From NCBI GenBank assembly GCA_964035545.1, contig OZ037767.1:30370128-30434127 (forward strand): DNA of 64,000 nt, in the 5' to 3' direction. A model generated the notes under the pieces. It was not told the DNA's origin, did not search any database, and worked only from the letters and a program-made list of their open reading frames with translations. This DNA is from Bugula neritina. Lineage: Eukaryota; Bryozoa; Gymnolaemata; Cheilostomatida; Bugulidae. The position numbers and the translations under genes were made by a program. This document shows positions 49,210-62,639 of this stretch, one piece after another. Position 1 is the stretch's first letter. Each line of letters starts with the position of its first letter.

Positions 49210-52200
49210 GTTGCTTGTTAGAAATCAGATGTTTGCTGACGTCTGCGTTACAGAAGCTGTTGCCATGCTCAGCCAATAGCAGATCGGATGTCTTTTCTAT
49301 AAACGTGAAAAGAGGTTTATGTTGTTATGTAGTTGTAACACTCACTTAACACTATACTACAACTACACAGAGAGCTGTATTGTTACCTGACAATGTGAAA
49401 CATACTAGTGTATTGCTTAGTGCTCTACAGAATCGCTCTCAAGTAGTTTGATCTAATAAACAATATTCCAGTCAATGAACCAAACGTGTTACAACCGTTT
49501 TATATAACATGATTATTTTTAAATTCACTGAAGCAGGTTAATATTGATCTATATATAGTTACATCTACGTTCTCCAATTATTTTATACATAAAGTATTTT
49601 AACGCTTGTAAGTAAAACAGGTTGTGCTTCTCACTTACAATCTCTAACTTCACAAAACACACCGGAATTCGGATAGTTATACTTATATGTATTGTATTTG
49701 CCTGCACTAAATAGTATGAAGCTTTATGAAATCAGTATTAAGCATATCTGTAATTACTTAACAGTTTAATCACATGGATTATTGGTGATTGTAAGCATTA
49801 AGTGAAGTCAGAACAAAAGTAAACACACCATAGAATAAAAACTATTCATTTAAATCTACGTAGACTGACAACCTATCAATATAATTAACACATAGGCCTA
49901 CAGCCCTTAAAAGACTGAAATAACTGAACATATATTACTATAATATAACTTTGATTAAAGAATCTCTGAGGCCAAAGACTGCATTCACACCATCAGATTT
50001 TGTTGGCTTACTTAGACATCATATTTGTATATCATTTTATCCGTGCTAAAGTTTAGTAAAAATTGAAATGTCACCATTTTTGGCGCCTTTATAGAAAACC
50101 TATGACTAGTAGATATATGACTCACTCACAGTGATAACTCACTCACAGTGATAACTAACTCATAGTGATAAACCACTCACTGATAAAAATGTCGAATTAA
50201 AATAGTATTTTTAAATAATATGAAAGAACAGCTAATACATATATGCTGTGCAAACAATAAGTTGCATTTTGGGAAAAAGCATATTGCTGACAGTTCAAAT
50301 AGTTTAGTTTCCCTACAATGTAATATAAATATACATGTACAGTATATATAATATACTGTGTATGCTATACACTACTTGCAAACACTCAGCCATATATATA
50401 AACAGAGTATGCTAAAGTAATACTTGTCAATGATATTACACAATCTTGTAAGAGTAGATAAAGAATTTGCATGACTTGCTACACTTACAGGCAACATATT
50501 AACATAGCATAAGATAGAATATAATTTTATTAGTTAGGGTATTTATTTGATAGATATGATATGTATAATACAGCTAATAGCAATAAACTATAGCTTAACT
50601 ACAAGGTGTGCTTGGAGTGTCTTAAAAATACTGACAAAAAAGTATATATTTTACTCTACTGCATTATATTGCACTATGTTATATATTATATTATAATTAT
50701 ACATACATTAGTTATCTTTAGTCCAACTCACTACCTTTAACCACAGATGCTCATTGAGTTCAATGCAATATGCTGCTCATTAGCAAATATTTAAGTTAGA
50801 GTAAATGTGAAATGCAATGTAACAAAACTGAAATAGCTAAATCTAGTGGTTGCTAGAGCCTTTTGTGTGCCGTTGAATAGCTACTGGAACTCCTTTGTTC
50901 TCTTCTACTCAATAAAACAATATCAAACTTGAAGAATTATTAAAAAGGAGCGTAGCCAAGTTGACTTACTGACAAATCCTTCAACAGAATATTAAAAAAT
51001 GAATCTTTTACTGGTATAATATAAAACATCAAATTTTGAAATGAAATATTTTATCTACTGGTTATTTTTAACTATAAAATGAGTAGAATATAAACCCCAA
51101 TTTCAAGATTACAATTTTTCCCCTTCTAATAAGCAATGAATATATTTCAGCCTTTTTCTATTTATCCATTAGGCCACATAGAAGTTTATTTAAACTTATG
51201 AACCAATTTCTTTCATTTTATAAGCAATTGTGTTAATTCAAATGTGAATAGCATTTCTCTATAAAGCAATAGTTTAAAATGACTATCAACTTTGTTATAA
51301 TCACAGACTAATCTTGTTGAACTAAGGCCACGAAAGCTGTCAGTTGTATTAGGGCGTAGCCTGCAAACCCAACAAAAGAGGCATAGCCTGTGAGTTCTCA
51401 ACAGGTGCTAGGAGAATGCAAATCAAGGTTTAGCATATATTATTACAATATTTGAAAGTGAGATATTTTTCTCTCAGTCTTTGTATAGTAATTTTCACAA
51501 AGTGGTACAACTTGGTTTAAATTCTAAAAAGTTACGGCATATGCATATGTATATAGCATCATATTATAGCTTATACTATATTGTATATATAATATTGTAT
51601 CATATTATATGTTAGATATAATATATAATATTATATATTATATATATAATATTATATATTAAATATTATATCATATTATATATTATATATAATATCATAT
51701 ATTAAATATTATATCATATTATATATTATATATAATATTATATATTAAATATAATATCATATTATATATTATATATTATATATATATAATATTATATTTT
51801 ATATATATATATTATATATTAAATATTATATCATATTATATATTATATATTATATATAATATTATATAATAAATATTATATCATATTATATATTATATAT
51901 AATATTATATATTAAATATTATATCATATAAAATAATATTGCACTTACACACGTTTATCTTTACTCTTACACTTACACTTACAGTTACTCTTATACTTAT
52001 ATACAAATATATATAAATATAGTTAGAACTACAGCTATTGCTATAGTTATTATTATGTAGAAGATGATTAGTTTTGTATATCACTGTATATCACCATTAG
52101 TTATGTATTATATCATTGTTGCATTTGTAAAACTCATCATGTGTCAGATGTGGTAACTTTAAGATTTGGTTTTTCACATTTCCCATTTGCTAAAATAATT

Positions 52201-53652
52201 CTAGCAATGCATTGGTTTTGAGATACAATATATAGTATAGTGTAAGTGTAAGTGTAAGCACAAGTATAAGTTCGTACATGTAAGTGTAAATGCTGTACAG
52301 CGATTGAGAGCTTATAACATTTTAATCAGGAGAAACAATCTCATATGTTATTCAATAAAAATATTATTTGTGCAAAAATTAAAATACAATAAATAAAGAA
52401 TTCTTTTGATTGCCAAATTATCAAATTTATCTTTCTACCACATATTTGATTAGATGAAGAAGGAAAGAGGGCTGTGGGTTCTGCTATATACTGTGTGTGT
52501 ATCAAATAAACCCCTGTCTACCTGGTAACAAGTTTCATCAAGCCTATATAGTTTACAGCCAACATTCAGCATCAAAACATATTTTATAAAAATATAAGTT
52601 CTCTTGAACCTGGTATGAAAAACATAACTGTTCAAGAAATGGACTGTTGCAAAGTGTGTTGTAATGCTTTAAATCGCAATTAGACCTTTGTATTTACTTA
52701 TATAATAAGCATAAGAATGAACAAACCTATCCAATTTATACATGGATGTATTATTATTCAAAGTTCATTAATTGTTTATCCACAGAAAAATACAAGATAA
52801 TATGTGAAAGTTCAGGAAGCAATGTGCTGATCACATCACCTCATGCCTTGATGTTTACATTACGCAATGTTATTATTTATAACTTCTCCACGCCTCTGTC
52901 TGCAGGATATCATGTGTATGCAAGCTGCAGGAATGAAATAGAAATGTTAAGCTGACAGTATGAACATGAAGTTCCAGAAAAACAGTATTAAATTATAAAT
53001 ATAAAACACAGCAATTGAATTATAAACTTGTAACTTATAACTTTATTTATATTATGCTAATTTTGTTGGGGAGGATTGACTTAAATAACTTAAGTTATAA
53101 TTAGTAAACTTGCACAGTGTGATAGTTTAATGGTAATTTATATGTTAATGGTGGGCCATGGTATACCAGATACTGGCGTATGGTGAAAAAACATAAGCAC
53201 TGATGTGTGGTGATACAAAGATCATAGTTCTACAGATTTTCCATAATATAATTTAATAAAGAAAATAAACAGCAGTAGTATCAGAAAAGTGCATTATTAC
53301 AGTAAAGTCCTGCAAGTGTATAGCTTGTTTTGTGTTTACACAATCCCTGGCTATCCATGCTATTTATAAATAAATAAGAAAGCCATCAAATATATCCACT
53401 GCATTATCAGATCAAACTTTGGTTTCTAAACACTGGGTATCACACCATGACCATTGAACAGAGCACCAGCCAACTGGTGTCTAATTTTGGCTGTCACAGT
53501 CTTAAGTGCTCAGCAACTTCACCTGGTTGCACAACCTGTTGGCAGTTGACACAGGTGTCTGTATAACTTTTATTTATGTAACTCTAATCTATGTAAAAGT
53601 TGTAAATCTCTGCCAAGAATGGCGCAACACTCAGTAAACTGAGCAGCAGCAG
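49210..53652. other. Gene-poor AT-rich region upstream of vitellogenin
   Basis: No gene is supported. It should include the promoter of the minus-strand gene near 49210-49400 and the distal regulatory region of vitellogenin. Open frames at 51213-51401 and 52746-52955 lack domains and splice context. Confidence 0.55.
51545..51945. repeat. ATATTATATATTAAAT satellite-like AT repeat
   Basis: About 400 bp made almost only of A and T, with recurring blocks such as ATTAAATATTATATCATATT and TATATTATATATAATATTA. Many blocks are self-complementary, so the array can form cruciforms. GTAAGTGTAAGTGTAAG repeats lie nearby at about 52240-52290. Confidence 0.85.
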
Positions 53653-53659
53653 TATAAAA
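53653..53659 (+). promoter_or_regulatory. Vitellogenin TATA box
   Basis: TATAAAA lies 86 bp before the vitellogenin start codon in a locally GC-richer stretch. A start of transcription about 30 bp downstream, near TTCTTCATTCTG (53683-53694), would leave a 5' UTR of roughly 50 nt. Confidence 0.75.
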
Positions 53660-53738
53660 GGCAGCGGCTGAGAGCTGGTTCTTCATTCTGTTTGCTGATT
53701 AGCATTGAACACTCAAAGCTAGCAGCAGTTGTCTCACC

Positions 53739-56700
53739 ATGAAGTTACTCGTACTCACTGCCCTTGTGGCTACATGTAAGTGTACAACTATTCTTTATTA
53801 TTCTTTTATTGTTGAATAATTTTGAGTGCAACTTTTAAAAGATCAGAAAAAATAATTAAAGGGTCACTATTTGTTTATAAAAGCACTATATTTATTTATA
53901 TGTTTCAGTAGATATCTATAGCAAATTATATTGTGTTCAATTATTATTTATTGCATTTGATATTAAATAAAGTTAGATTCTGAATATATAACCTGAATAC
54001 CTAAACTATAAAAGAGTACAGCTAGTTGTTTAGTATAACTATTTATATTCCATTATTTTATATGCATTAAATGATGAGTATAGAATATTTTTCATATAAT
54101 GTAGAATGGAGCAACTCCAAATAATTGTTGTTTAAACACAGGTGCCTGCTGGCCAACATGGGGAACAACTAGCTACAGACCTGCCATCCAATATCAAACT
54201 ACTCACACCAGTAAGTGTAACATTAATCAGTGCTATTTAATTCAATTCATCCTTCTTCACTACAGAAATTCTGCAGTACTAACATAAAGCAAAGTCATTG
54301 CTTATTTTTTTTATAAAATTCATTATCTATACCTACAGAATATGAACCCGGAACCGTCTACGAATACCAATATGAATCTCAAGTAATGACTGGACTTCCA
54401 ACCTTCAGCAAACAATATGCCGGAATCAAGATCAGATGTGACCTGACTCTCACTGTTGGCAGTGCTGATTGGATGACCTTGAAGGTAGTATTTTATGAAA
54501 CTAATGTTTTGTTGTTGCATTATTCTTTTTACTAGTTAGTAATAAAATGTAATGATCATAATCAAAATTCGTTACGTAGATGAATGTTATAATCATATCA
54601 ACCAATTACTAAATTAATAACTGTAGATGAAGAATGTAAGAGTGTACTCATTGAATAATGAGATACAAGAAAGCTACAATCTTCCTCCAACAATGCAACT
54701 TCCTCTCGACAAGTTTGAAGAGTTGCCATCAGATCACAGCAGACTCATCCAAGGAAAACTTCTCCTTCCACTTGAGTTTGAGTGAGTACTCAGTTCATGC
54801 AGGGAGATGTTAAAAAACTAAACATTCATATAGCCTGAATGGTGGCAACACATTATCAATTTCTGTTTCAGATACAAAGACAACAAGGTGGTGAGCATGA
54901 AGGTTGCCGACGAGGAAACCAACTGGTCTATTGACATCAAGAGAGTTGTTCTCTCCATGTTCCAAGTACGACTTCAGTCAAAGACTCCCAGCGTTGATAG
55001 ATTGCTCCAATACAGCGATCTGCCCAGCCAAAACACCACCACTTTCGATGATTTGGAGGCTGGACTGGAAGGATCTTGTTACAGCACCTTCCACACCTAC
55101 GTTGATGAGAAGGACGAGGCCAACACATACAGAGTAAGCTATTAAATAACTTTATAGTATTTGAATCTCATTGTTTACAACTCTATATATAAAATATTAT
55201 TTTGGAAAACAAGAGACCATTTAGATAATTTTGTTGCTTTTGTTTAGGTTGTCAAATTCAGAGACCAAGCCAAATGCGTCAAGCTGAACGCTCTTGACAA
55301 GAACGCTTTCCAACAGCGTCAGAGTAACTGTGACTGCCGTGGAAACATGAACAACGAGGCTTGTCAATGTGCTCCCATCTCTAGCATTCGAAACTCTACC
55401 GAATTTGTAAGTACGCACATGTTTAAATTTTATGAGTAATACTAGAAAATGAAATGTTCTTTGTATATAGATATATAAAAAACATTATGTTAATAACATA
55501 AATATTATATATAATTACAGGTATTCTCTGTCACCAGATGTGATTATGAACTCTCATCAGAAAATGAGAAAGATCTGGTCATCAAGTCTGCTGTTATGTC
55601 AGTTGAACACAAGATGGAAATGCCAAATGCTCCACATAAGTTCCTCCTCACCACATCAAACCAGACTCTCATAATGACAGGAGAGAAACCCGCCCCTTCC
55701 TCACGTTCACAATCAGTAACCATGAAGACTGTGTCTGAACCATGGAGAATGGAGATTCTGAAGAAAGATGAGGAGAAGCTGATGATGACTGAAGCCGAAC
55801 TCCTTCAACAGGTAACTAATCATACCTATTCCAAATGGTTAAAAGCACAATGTATTTCATTTTACAATAAATAAGCAAAATGTTGTATTTTAATCTCAAA
55901 CAATGCTTGTGAAGGATATAACTTAAATTGGTTTTCTTGTAACTATTAAGCTCTCACCTAAGATTCCTTTTGTTCTATTAAAAGCATACAAGAGACTACT
56001 TGGTAATCGAAGATGAACTTAAAGCTTTTAAGTTATTGCTAGAGTATAACTATTTCAAACATGAATTGGAATTCTCAATATTGGAATTAAAACATTTAGT
56101 TTACTGGTGTTCAAAGTGAATTCATTTTGTTTTTGCAATATAAAAAATGAATTTTTAATGCATGAAAATGAAATGTGTTTGTAGACTGAGAAACAACTCC
56201 AAGAGATTGAGGCCGTTGCATCTGTACCAGAGAGATTTGAAGATCACGTCCCACTGTTCCTTCAACTTCAGGCTAACGTAAGACTCTGTACTCGACCTCA
56301 GCTGAATACCATCTACTCCAAGCTGCAGAACAAACCAGCCATGCGTAAACAACTGTAAGATATGAATGTTACATCAGTGGAGTACAGTTTTTGTGTATCT
56401 CAGTTTTTAGTACTGTTATAAACATTTGTTTCTCTACTGTTAGGCAAACCTTCCTCGATGTCTTGAAAACTGCCAACACAACTGAAGCTGACAACATGCT
56501 TATTGAAAAGATTGGAAATGGAGAACTTACTACTGGAAATGCCAGCTTTGTGCTTATCCAGTGGGCTGCTGAGAAAGTCCCAACACTTGAAATGCTAGAA
56601 GAATTTAAGGTTAGCAGATGTGTTCTATACAAATCACTCTCTCAATAACTAAACCCATCATGAAATGTTTTATTTTTTAAAGATATAAGTAAACTGCAAC

Positions 56701-59700
56701 TCTTCTGTTTCAGAAAACAATCTTGCCTAAAGATTTCACTTCTGTCCCATCTCGAAAAATTGTATATCAACATGCCATGCTTTGCTTTGGATCCATGGTT
56801 AGACGATTTATTCACAACGAAGAGATCTTGATTGACCAATGTGTGTATCCCGCTGACAAAGCTTTGCACCAAGCACGCATTGAAGAGTGCCACAAACATG
56901 AGCAGGTAAATTTGGTTTATGAGAAAAAGTTATACTTTAAAATATCAAAAATACAGATACTGTAAAAGAGTATTGATATTTTGACTAGTAATTAATGCCT
57001 ACAACTTTATTTTGCAGTATGTTGAAGGACGTCTTAAAGCTGCCAAGAATGATGAAGAAAAAATCACCTGCTTGAAGACTTTTGCTAATATGGGCAGCAT
57101 TGACAGCCTTGCCAAAGTTATTCGTCCCTACATGGCTAAAACTGAATCTAAGATTGTAAGAATTGAGGCTATCAACTCCTTGATCTACCTCGGAATCCAA
57201 GACCAACTTCAGGTAAATTAGCCTCAATGTAATGATGAAACTTATATTTTAAAGTTCCAAGTTTCTATGTTTGATTATAAACAGAAACACGTATGCGACC
57301 TATCCATACTTCCAGGTTCTGCAAACTCTTATGCCAATCATGATGAACAGAAAAGAGGAGTCCTCAGTCAGAGTTGCTGCTTTTGTTGTTCTGATGAAAT
57401 GCCGATCTAGCACACCACTCATCGAGTTGCAGAAATGTCTGAATGAAGAACCAGATGTTGAATTTAAAACATTCGTTGTTAAATACATGAAAAATTTCCT
57501 AGAAAAGCAAGAACAACAAGATCAAAGACAGTATGTACTTTTTTTCTTGTTTGTGGCTTCTAATGACGGCTGCTAACTACTTTCTTGTAATCTAACTTAC
57601 TTATTTAACTTGACTACTTACCACACAATTTTCCTCAAAATCACTTTCAACTTTTTATTCTATTGAATCTATTTTGTGTTTTAGCCAAATGAGAATTAGA
57701 GAGACTTTGAAATCTGTGCGAGCCTTCCGCATGTCCTACAGAACCTCAGACTGGCAGATGTTGTACGGATGGAACTCTCAAGGAGAGATGACTAAGATTA
57801 GCAGAGTTGAGAGCACCAGCGGACGTATTCCAGAATATGCTTCCTTCAGACACTACACTCAATGGAACAGCCATTACAACCATTTTATTGAGGTATATTT
57901 TATGATCAATTTGCATTCTTTTTAGTTCTTGAATCAAAAAAAGCTAAAAAAATAGGTTTCGCATTCAAAATTGTATTTCGATTGTTACTTAATGTACATT
58001 CTATAGTTTGGTTATCGAGCTGAAGGAATGGAAGAAATTTTCAACCCAAGTTCTCAACACAGCCAACAATCTCTATTGAACCTTTTGAGGAACTCTAAAC
58101 CCAGCTTGACATTCTTCTGGAAGGTTTTGGGACAAGAAGTATCATTCACCCACATTGATTCCACCACATTCCAAGCCTGGATAAGACAGTCCAGTACGCA
58201 ACTTTCTTTAGTAACAAATATATATAGTAACTAAAACTTCTAATTTCACGGAACGTTGTTACATATTTTGAACTCATGGTAGTAACAAATTTTAAATTTT
58301 GTTTTCATGGCATCAGTGTCCTATGTTTTTTACAGTGTCTAACAATGGTGTCTTGGAGATTCCCGTCAAAATGTTTAATACTATGTGGATGCAACCAAGA
58401 AAAATCAGAACTCTGCTACCAAGTGGTGGATATTTGATTCACGAACACACCCCTGTGTTTGTCACTGATGTTGAAGGAACATTTAAAGTCGACCTCCAAA
58501 GTCTTAAACGTCTTCCACATGTCACTTTTGAGTCTAGCAAACCTGTCTGGTATGACATTTATAAATGTTAAATGTAAATACCTCAAACTCGCGTTTTAGC
58601 AGAAAGCGTTTTAGAAAGAACTTACAAAATATGCAAAAACTATAGTTAGATGTACTTGTTTTTTTACTCGGTCTGCTTGTCACTACCAACTGCTTGTAAA
58701 TGTATTTCGAAAATTTAAATGTTTTCAGGATCAGTTTTATGACTCACCAGTCGTACTACATGGACATGGGATTCAGCTACTCTGGTTGCAGATCTTCTGT
58801 AACTGCTAGATCCTACAGCAAGTCACCCGACTCAAACTGCACTTTTGATTGGCAACAAAGCTATCTAGCCTGCAACTGGACAAACCCAGCTGACAATGTG
58901 AGTCTAGATATCTAAATTCATGCAAGCCCTTTGCTAGCTATTGCTCAATGTATACATGAACTTCTTTTAAAAATATTATTTGATTTCATTTAGAAATTCA
59001 ACATTTATGCTGAATGGCTCGCTCGCACTGTTACCTTTGTCCAACCAAAGAGACTCCCTGTTACTGCTGCCCATTTCATGGATACCTGCAAAGAACTCAA
59101 AGTTGATGAATCAGGAAGACAAGAGTTTACCATTGACTTGCCAATCTATAAGAGTATTGAGATGGAAGGAAAGGTCAGAATTAAACTAAACTGTATACCA
59201 AGCTAAACTGTATGATATAAAGCATGCATCTTCTTAGATTGACCAATTAGACTTTTTATGTTTAGCAGAAAACATTTCAATGCTGGTTTTTGGTTGTAGC
59301 TTGAAGGAGAGCTAAACAAGCCAGAGCTTCACCCTGTTGTCTATAAGCAACACCTCAAGCTAAGTCTTAGACCAGGTAATTAGTCTCTACAATTAAAAGT
59401 TGGACCTTATACTGTTTTAATTGCAAGCTTATAGAAAAAAATCATTCCCTATTGTCTACACCATATTTATTTTACCATCACTTTTTGCAGCAATACCCAG
59501 CGTAAAGAAGGTCTGTTCAACATATTCCAGCATTTTCTTCAACTCATCCGACATTGAATACAGGAAGCAGTTTTTGACCCAAGAGCACAAATACCGAACA
59601 AACAAAAACAGCTTCTTCAGCTACCTCTTCAATGATCAAGATTCATTGTCTGAGAAAAGGTATATATAGTAGTGGAAATATTCTACATACTATGGACACA

Positions 59701-62425
59701 GTGTTAACTTTTAGGAAAACATCTTTTACAAAAAAAAACCAACTTCTGTAGCACAGCCTTATGTTTACCTGTAGATCACTGTACATGCCATCTCTGAGTG
59801 CCATGGGACACAACATCTCATGCAGTCTTGCCACTGTTCTTGATAACCGAGTTCTCAACATGTCTGCCAACTGGACTACTTACTACGAGCCCGATCAGCC
59901 ACAATCCAAATCTCTGTGGTGCTTGGAACGTCCACCAATCAAACCTGTAGAAACCGAGTACATGCAACTGGTTAATAAGATCACCAGCACATTTGACTCT
60001 GGAAATGGACAGATTATGCAAACTCATGAAATAAACTGGGGTCCAAAATCACAGCCAGAACATCAAGGACTTACTGTAAGTAATCTAAATGCTCTATTGC
60101 TAATTTATTCAGGCACTTGACTTTGTGTATTGCATTCTGTGAAACATACAGTAATGGTTTTATGTTTTAGGCAACTCTCAAATTTAGACCAGCCTTTAAA
60201 GATAACGTCTGCCACAACATTTCAGTCTATGGTTGTAAAGATGATTATGGAGTTTTCACCCCAATATGGTACAACAACTCCATGCACATTAAAACTAAAA
60301 ATCTTGAATTCCCACCTGATTTTGGACGAAACTTGTCAAGATATTTGATGCAGTACGCCCAATCTGTAATTGTGTACCCCAATGAAGGAAGAAGAAGCTA
60401 CAACAGTGAAGAGACCTTTGATATTGACTTTACTGTTCGACCTACAGAGAGCAAGGTATGTTTCCTTTATTAAAATTTTCATCATTGCATTCAATTTTAT
60501 CTCAACTTATAGAAACACAGGAACTGAATCTTGCATGACTCAAACCTGACTTTATACTTTATACCTCTTAGATTGATGTTATTATGCATGAGCCAAGATA
60601 CACCGGTAACTTCTCAGGAATTCATGCCCCCATGTTCACTAAGCTCCATCAGTTCATCACTGAAAACAGACAACCCAATATGACTCTTCACAAATCCAGA
60701 TCATCTGTTTACTCTCTACCTTCATATGACCACGGAATGCGATACTATGATGTAACCAGAAGACGTAAGTTTTAACACTTTCATCATTTCATACATTTTT
60801 GTTTCTATCTGAAATCTTTAATACCATGAATTGTATCTTTACTTTCTTGTTTTAGATGTATGCAACTATGCTTACCCATCTGTGTTGACTTTTGATCAAA
60901 AACATCTCAGTCTTCCTAAAACATCTTGTGAGGTTGTATTGGCAAGAAACTGCCAGAGTGGAAAAACAAAGTTTGGTGTAACTGTTCAACCATCTCAAGG
61001 TCTTACTGCTCCCAAGGTATCTTTATTTTATTTTCTATATGACTAAGCAATTATCTAGCATGATAGTTGCGCAGTAGAATGTTATTTTTTAAACTCTCAT
61101 ATTATGGATATAATATCATGTTCTTACTGCCAATACTATAGGACATTAGTTTTTTAATCATGTTCTCTAATTAGCATTAATTATAAAAACTGCATCTTTT
61201 GGCTTCCAGTAGAGTCTTAAACTTGTTGCAGATCCTCAAAATAAACATTGGTAGTCGGTGGATTTATGTTGAATCCATGCAAAACAACAGATTCCAAGTA
61301 AAAATCAATGGAACAATCCAACCAATCAGTGAGCTGGTGCATGTACCAATCTGGGATCAGAGGAGACAAGTGGCTCTGGTTGAGTGCCAAGGATCCAGAT
61401 TTGAGCTTTACAGCTACGAACATGGAGCCTATGTTAAGCTTTACAATGGAATACTAACTGTTGAGGTACCATTATAATTTTTTTAACTCGTTAATGAGCT
61501 TAAAAACTATAGTGGTTTTACTATTTTATTATAGTTATTCAGCATATGGACTATAACCATGGAATTTGTTTAGGTTCAAGAAAACCAGAAAGATGAGATC
61601 TGTGGAATCTGCTCACCCGAGACTCAAGTCCCTCCTAAACCTTCCAATAACTTTGCATTGCAAATTGCTCAACAATACGCTGTCAAATCTGGATGCCAAA
61701 TGATCGAACAGCCCGCAAACCAATATTCCAAAGACGGCATTTGCCAAAGAGAACAGAAGTACAGAGTGAGTTTTCAATTACTGCCTCATTCTTTGGAATT
61801 CTTGATTATTGGTTCTATAATGGAATAAATGCAAAGTATTTTGTAGCAGATTAGTTCTGTTGAGTGATTCTCAGATCTATTTCTTGATATACATTTCAGC
61901 ATGTCAGTGATGTAGATGAAGTTGATGGCAGTCTCTACAGTTGTATAACTGCTGAGCGTTACTACGTGTGCAGTGATGCCTGCTCTTACTATACCAGACA
62001 ATTCATCACTGTCCCTGCCAGATGTGTGTCTGACAAGGTTGCCAAGAGAATGAACATTTATCCACAGTGGCAAGGTATGGAAGTAATTGATAACCTTTAG
62101 TTTAAGTAATCACACCTAACAAGTTATAAACATCCATTTGCATCAATTTTTATTCTCTTTGAAAGTTGCACTTGTCGGCACACACTCTCTCTATAGTAAT
62201 AGTTTTGTATTATAATATATGAAACCTTAACTTGCACCATCTTAGTATGTAGTTAGTTATATATAAATAGTATTAAAAGCACGAGATCCACACATTCACT
62301 TACTGTGCCTGTCTTTTGTAGCTGAGGAGCTTGTCTTGGATGATGAGCAAACTGCCCAGAAGATCTACTATGCTGGTTACTCTCGAAATGTACGCATTGC
62401 CGTGCAAGACAGATGCAGCCAGTAA
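53739..62425 (+). CDS. VTG: Vitellogenin (large lipid transfer yolk protein)
   Basis: Twenty-seven exons, 53739-53775 to 62322-62425, give 1634 residues. Internal exons: 54142-54210, 54339-54484, 54627-54781, 54872-55133, 55248-55406, 55521-55811, 56185-56354, 56444-56609, 56714-56905, 57018-57212, 57316-57530, 57685-57892, 58007-58193, 58336-58549, 58729-58897, 58994-59173, 59300-59375, 59491-59659, 59775-60075, 60171-60455, 60572-60764, 60856-61016, 61232-61465, 61574-61765 and 61900-62074. A signal peptide (MKLLVLTALVATCAC) precedes the lipoprotein N-terminal domain (about 25-690; EPGTVYEYQYESQVMTGLP near its start, helical repeats later). A DUF1943-like middle region follows, then a von Willebrand D domain (about 1347-1545; CNYAYPSVLTFD, EICGICSPE) and a Cys-rich C-terminus. 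It carries lipid to oocytes as yolk. There is no polyserine phosvitin tract. The length is normal for invertebrates and no break is seen. Confidence 0.95.
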
Positions 62426-62627
62426 TCTTTAAATTTCAATTAACAACTTTAGCTCTCTTTACCATCACAGCTGCTAAAGTTTAAAATATTTGGTTGATAA
62501 ATGGTTATGAAATGGACTCGCTAATGGACTACCCTTATATTCTACGAAGACCTATTTCATTGTATTTCAATGCGACGGCTTCTAATATTACTTTATGTGC
62601 TTTTAGTTGTAATAGTTTTAAAATGTG

Positions 62628-62633
62628 AATAAA
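62628..62633 (+). terminator. Vitellogenin poly(A) signal
   Basis: AATAAA lies about 200 nt after the vitellogenin stop codon, followed within 40 bp by a T/C-rich tract (TTGCTTCTTTCTCCTTGCC). Confidence 0.75.
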
Positions 62634-62639
62634 TGAAAT

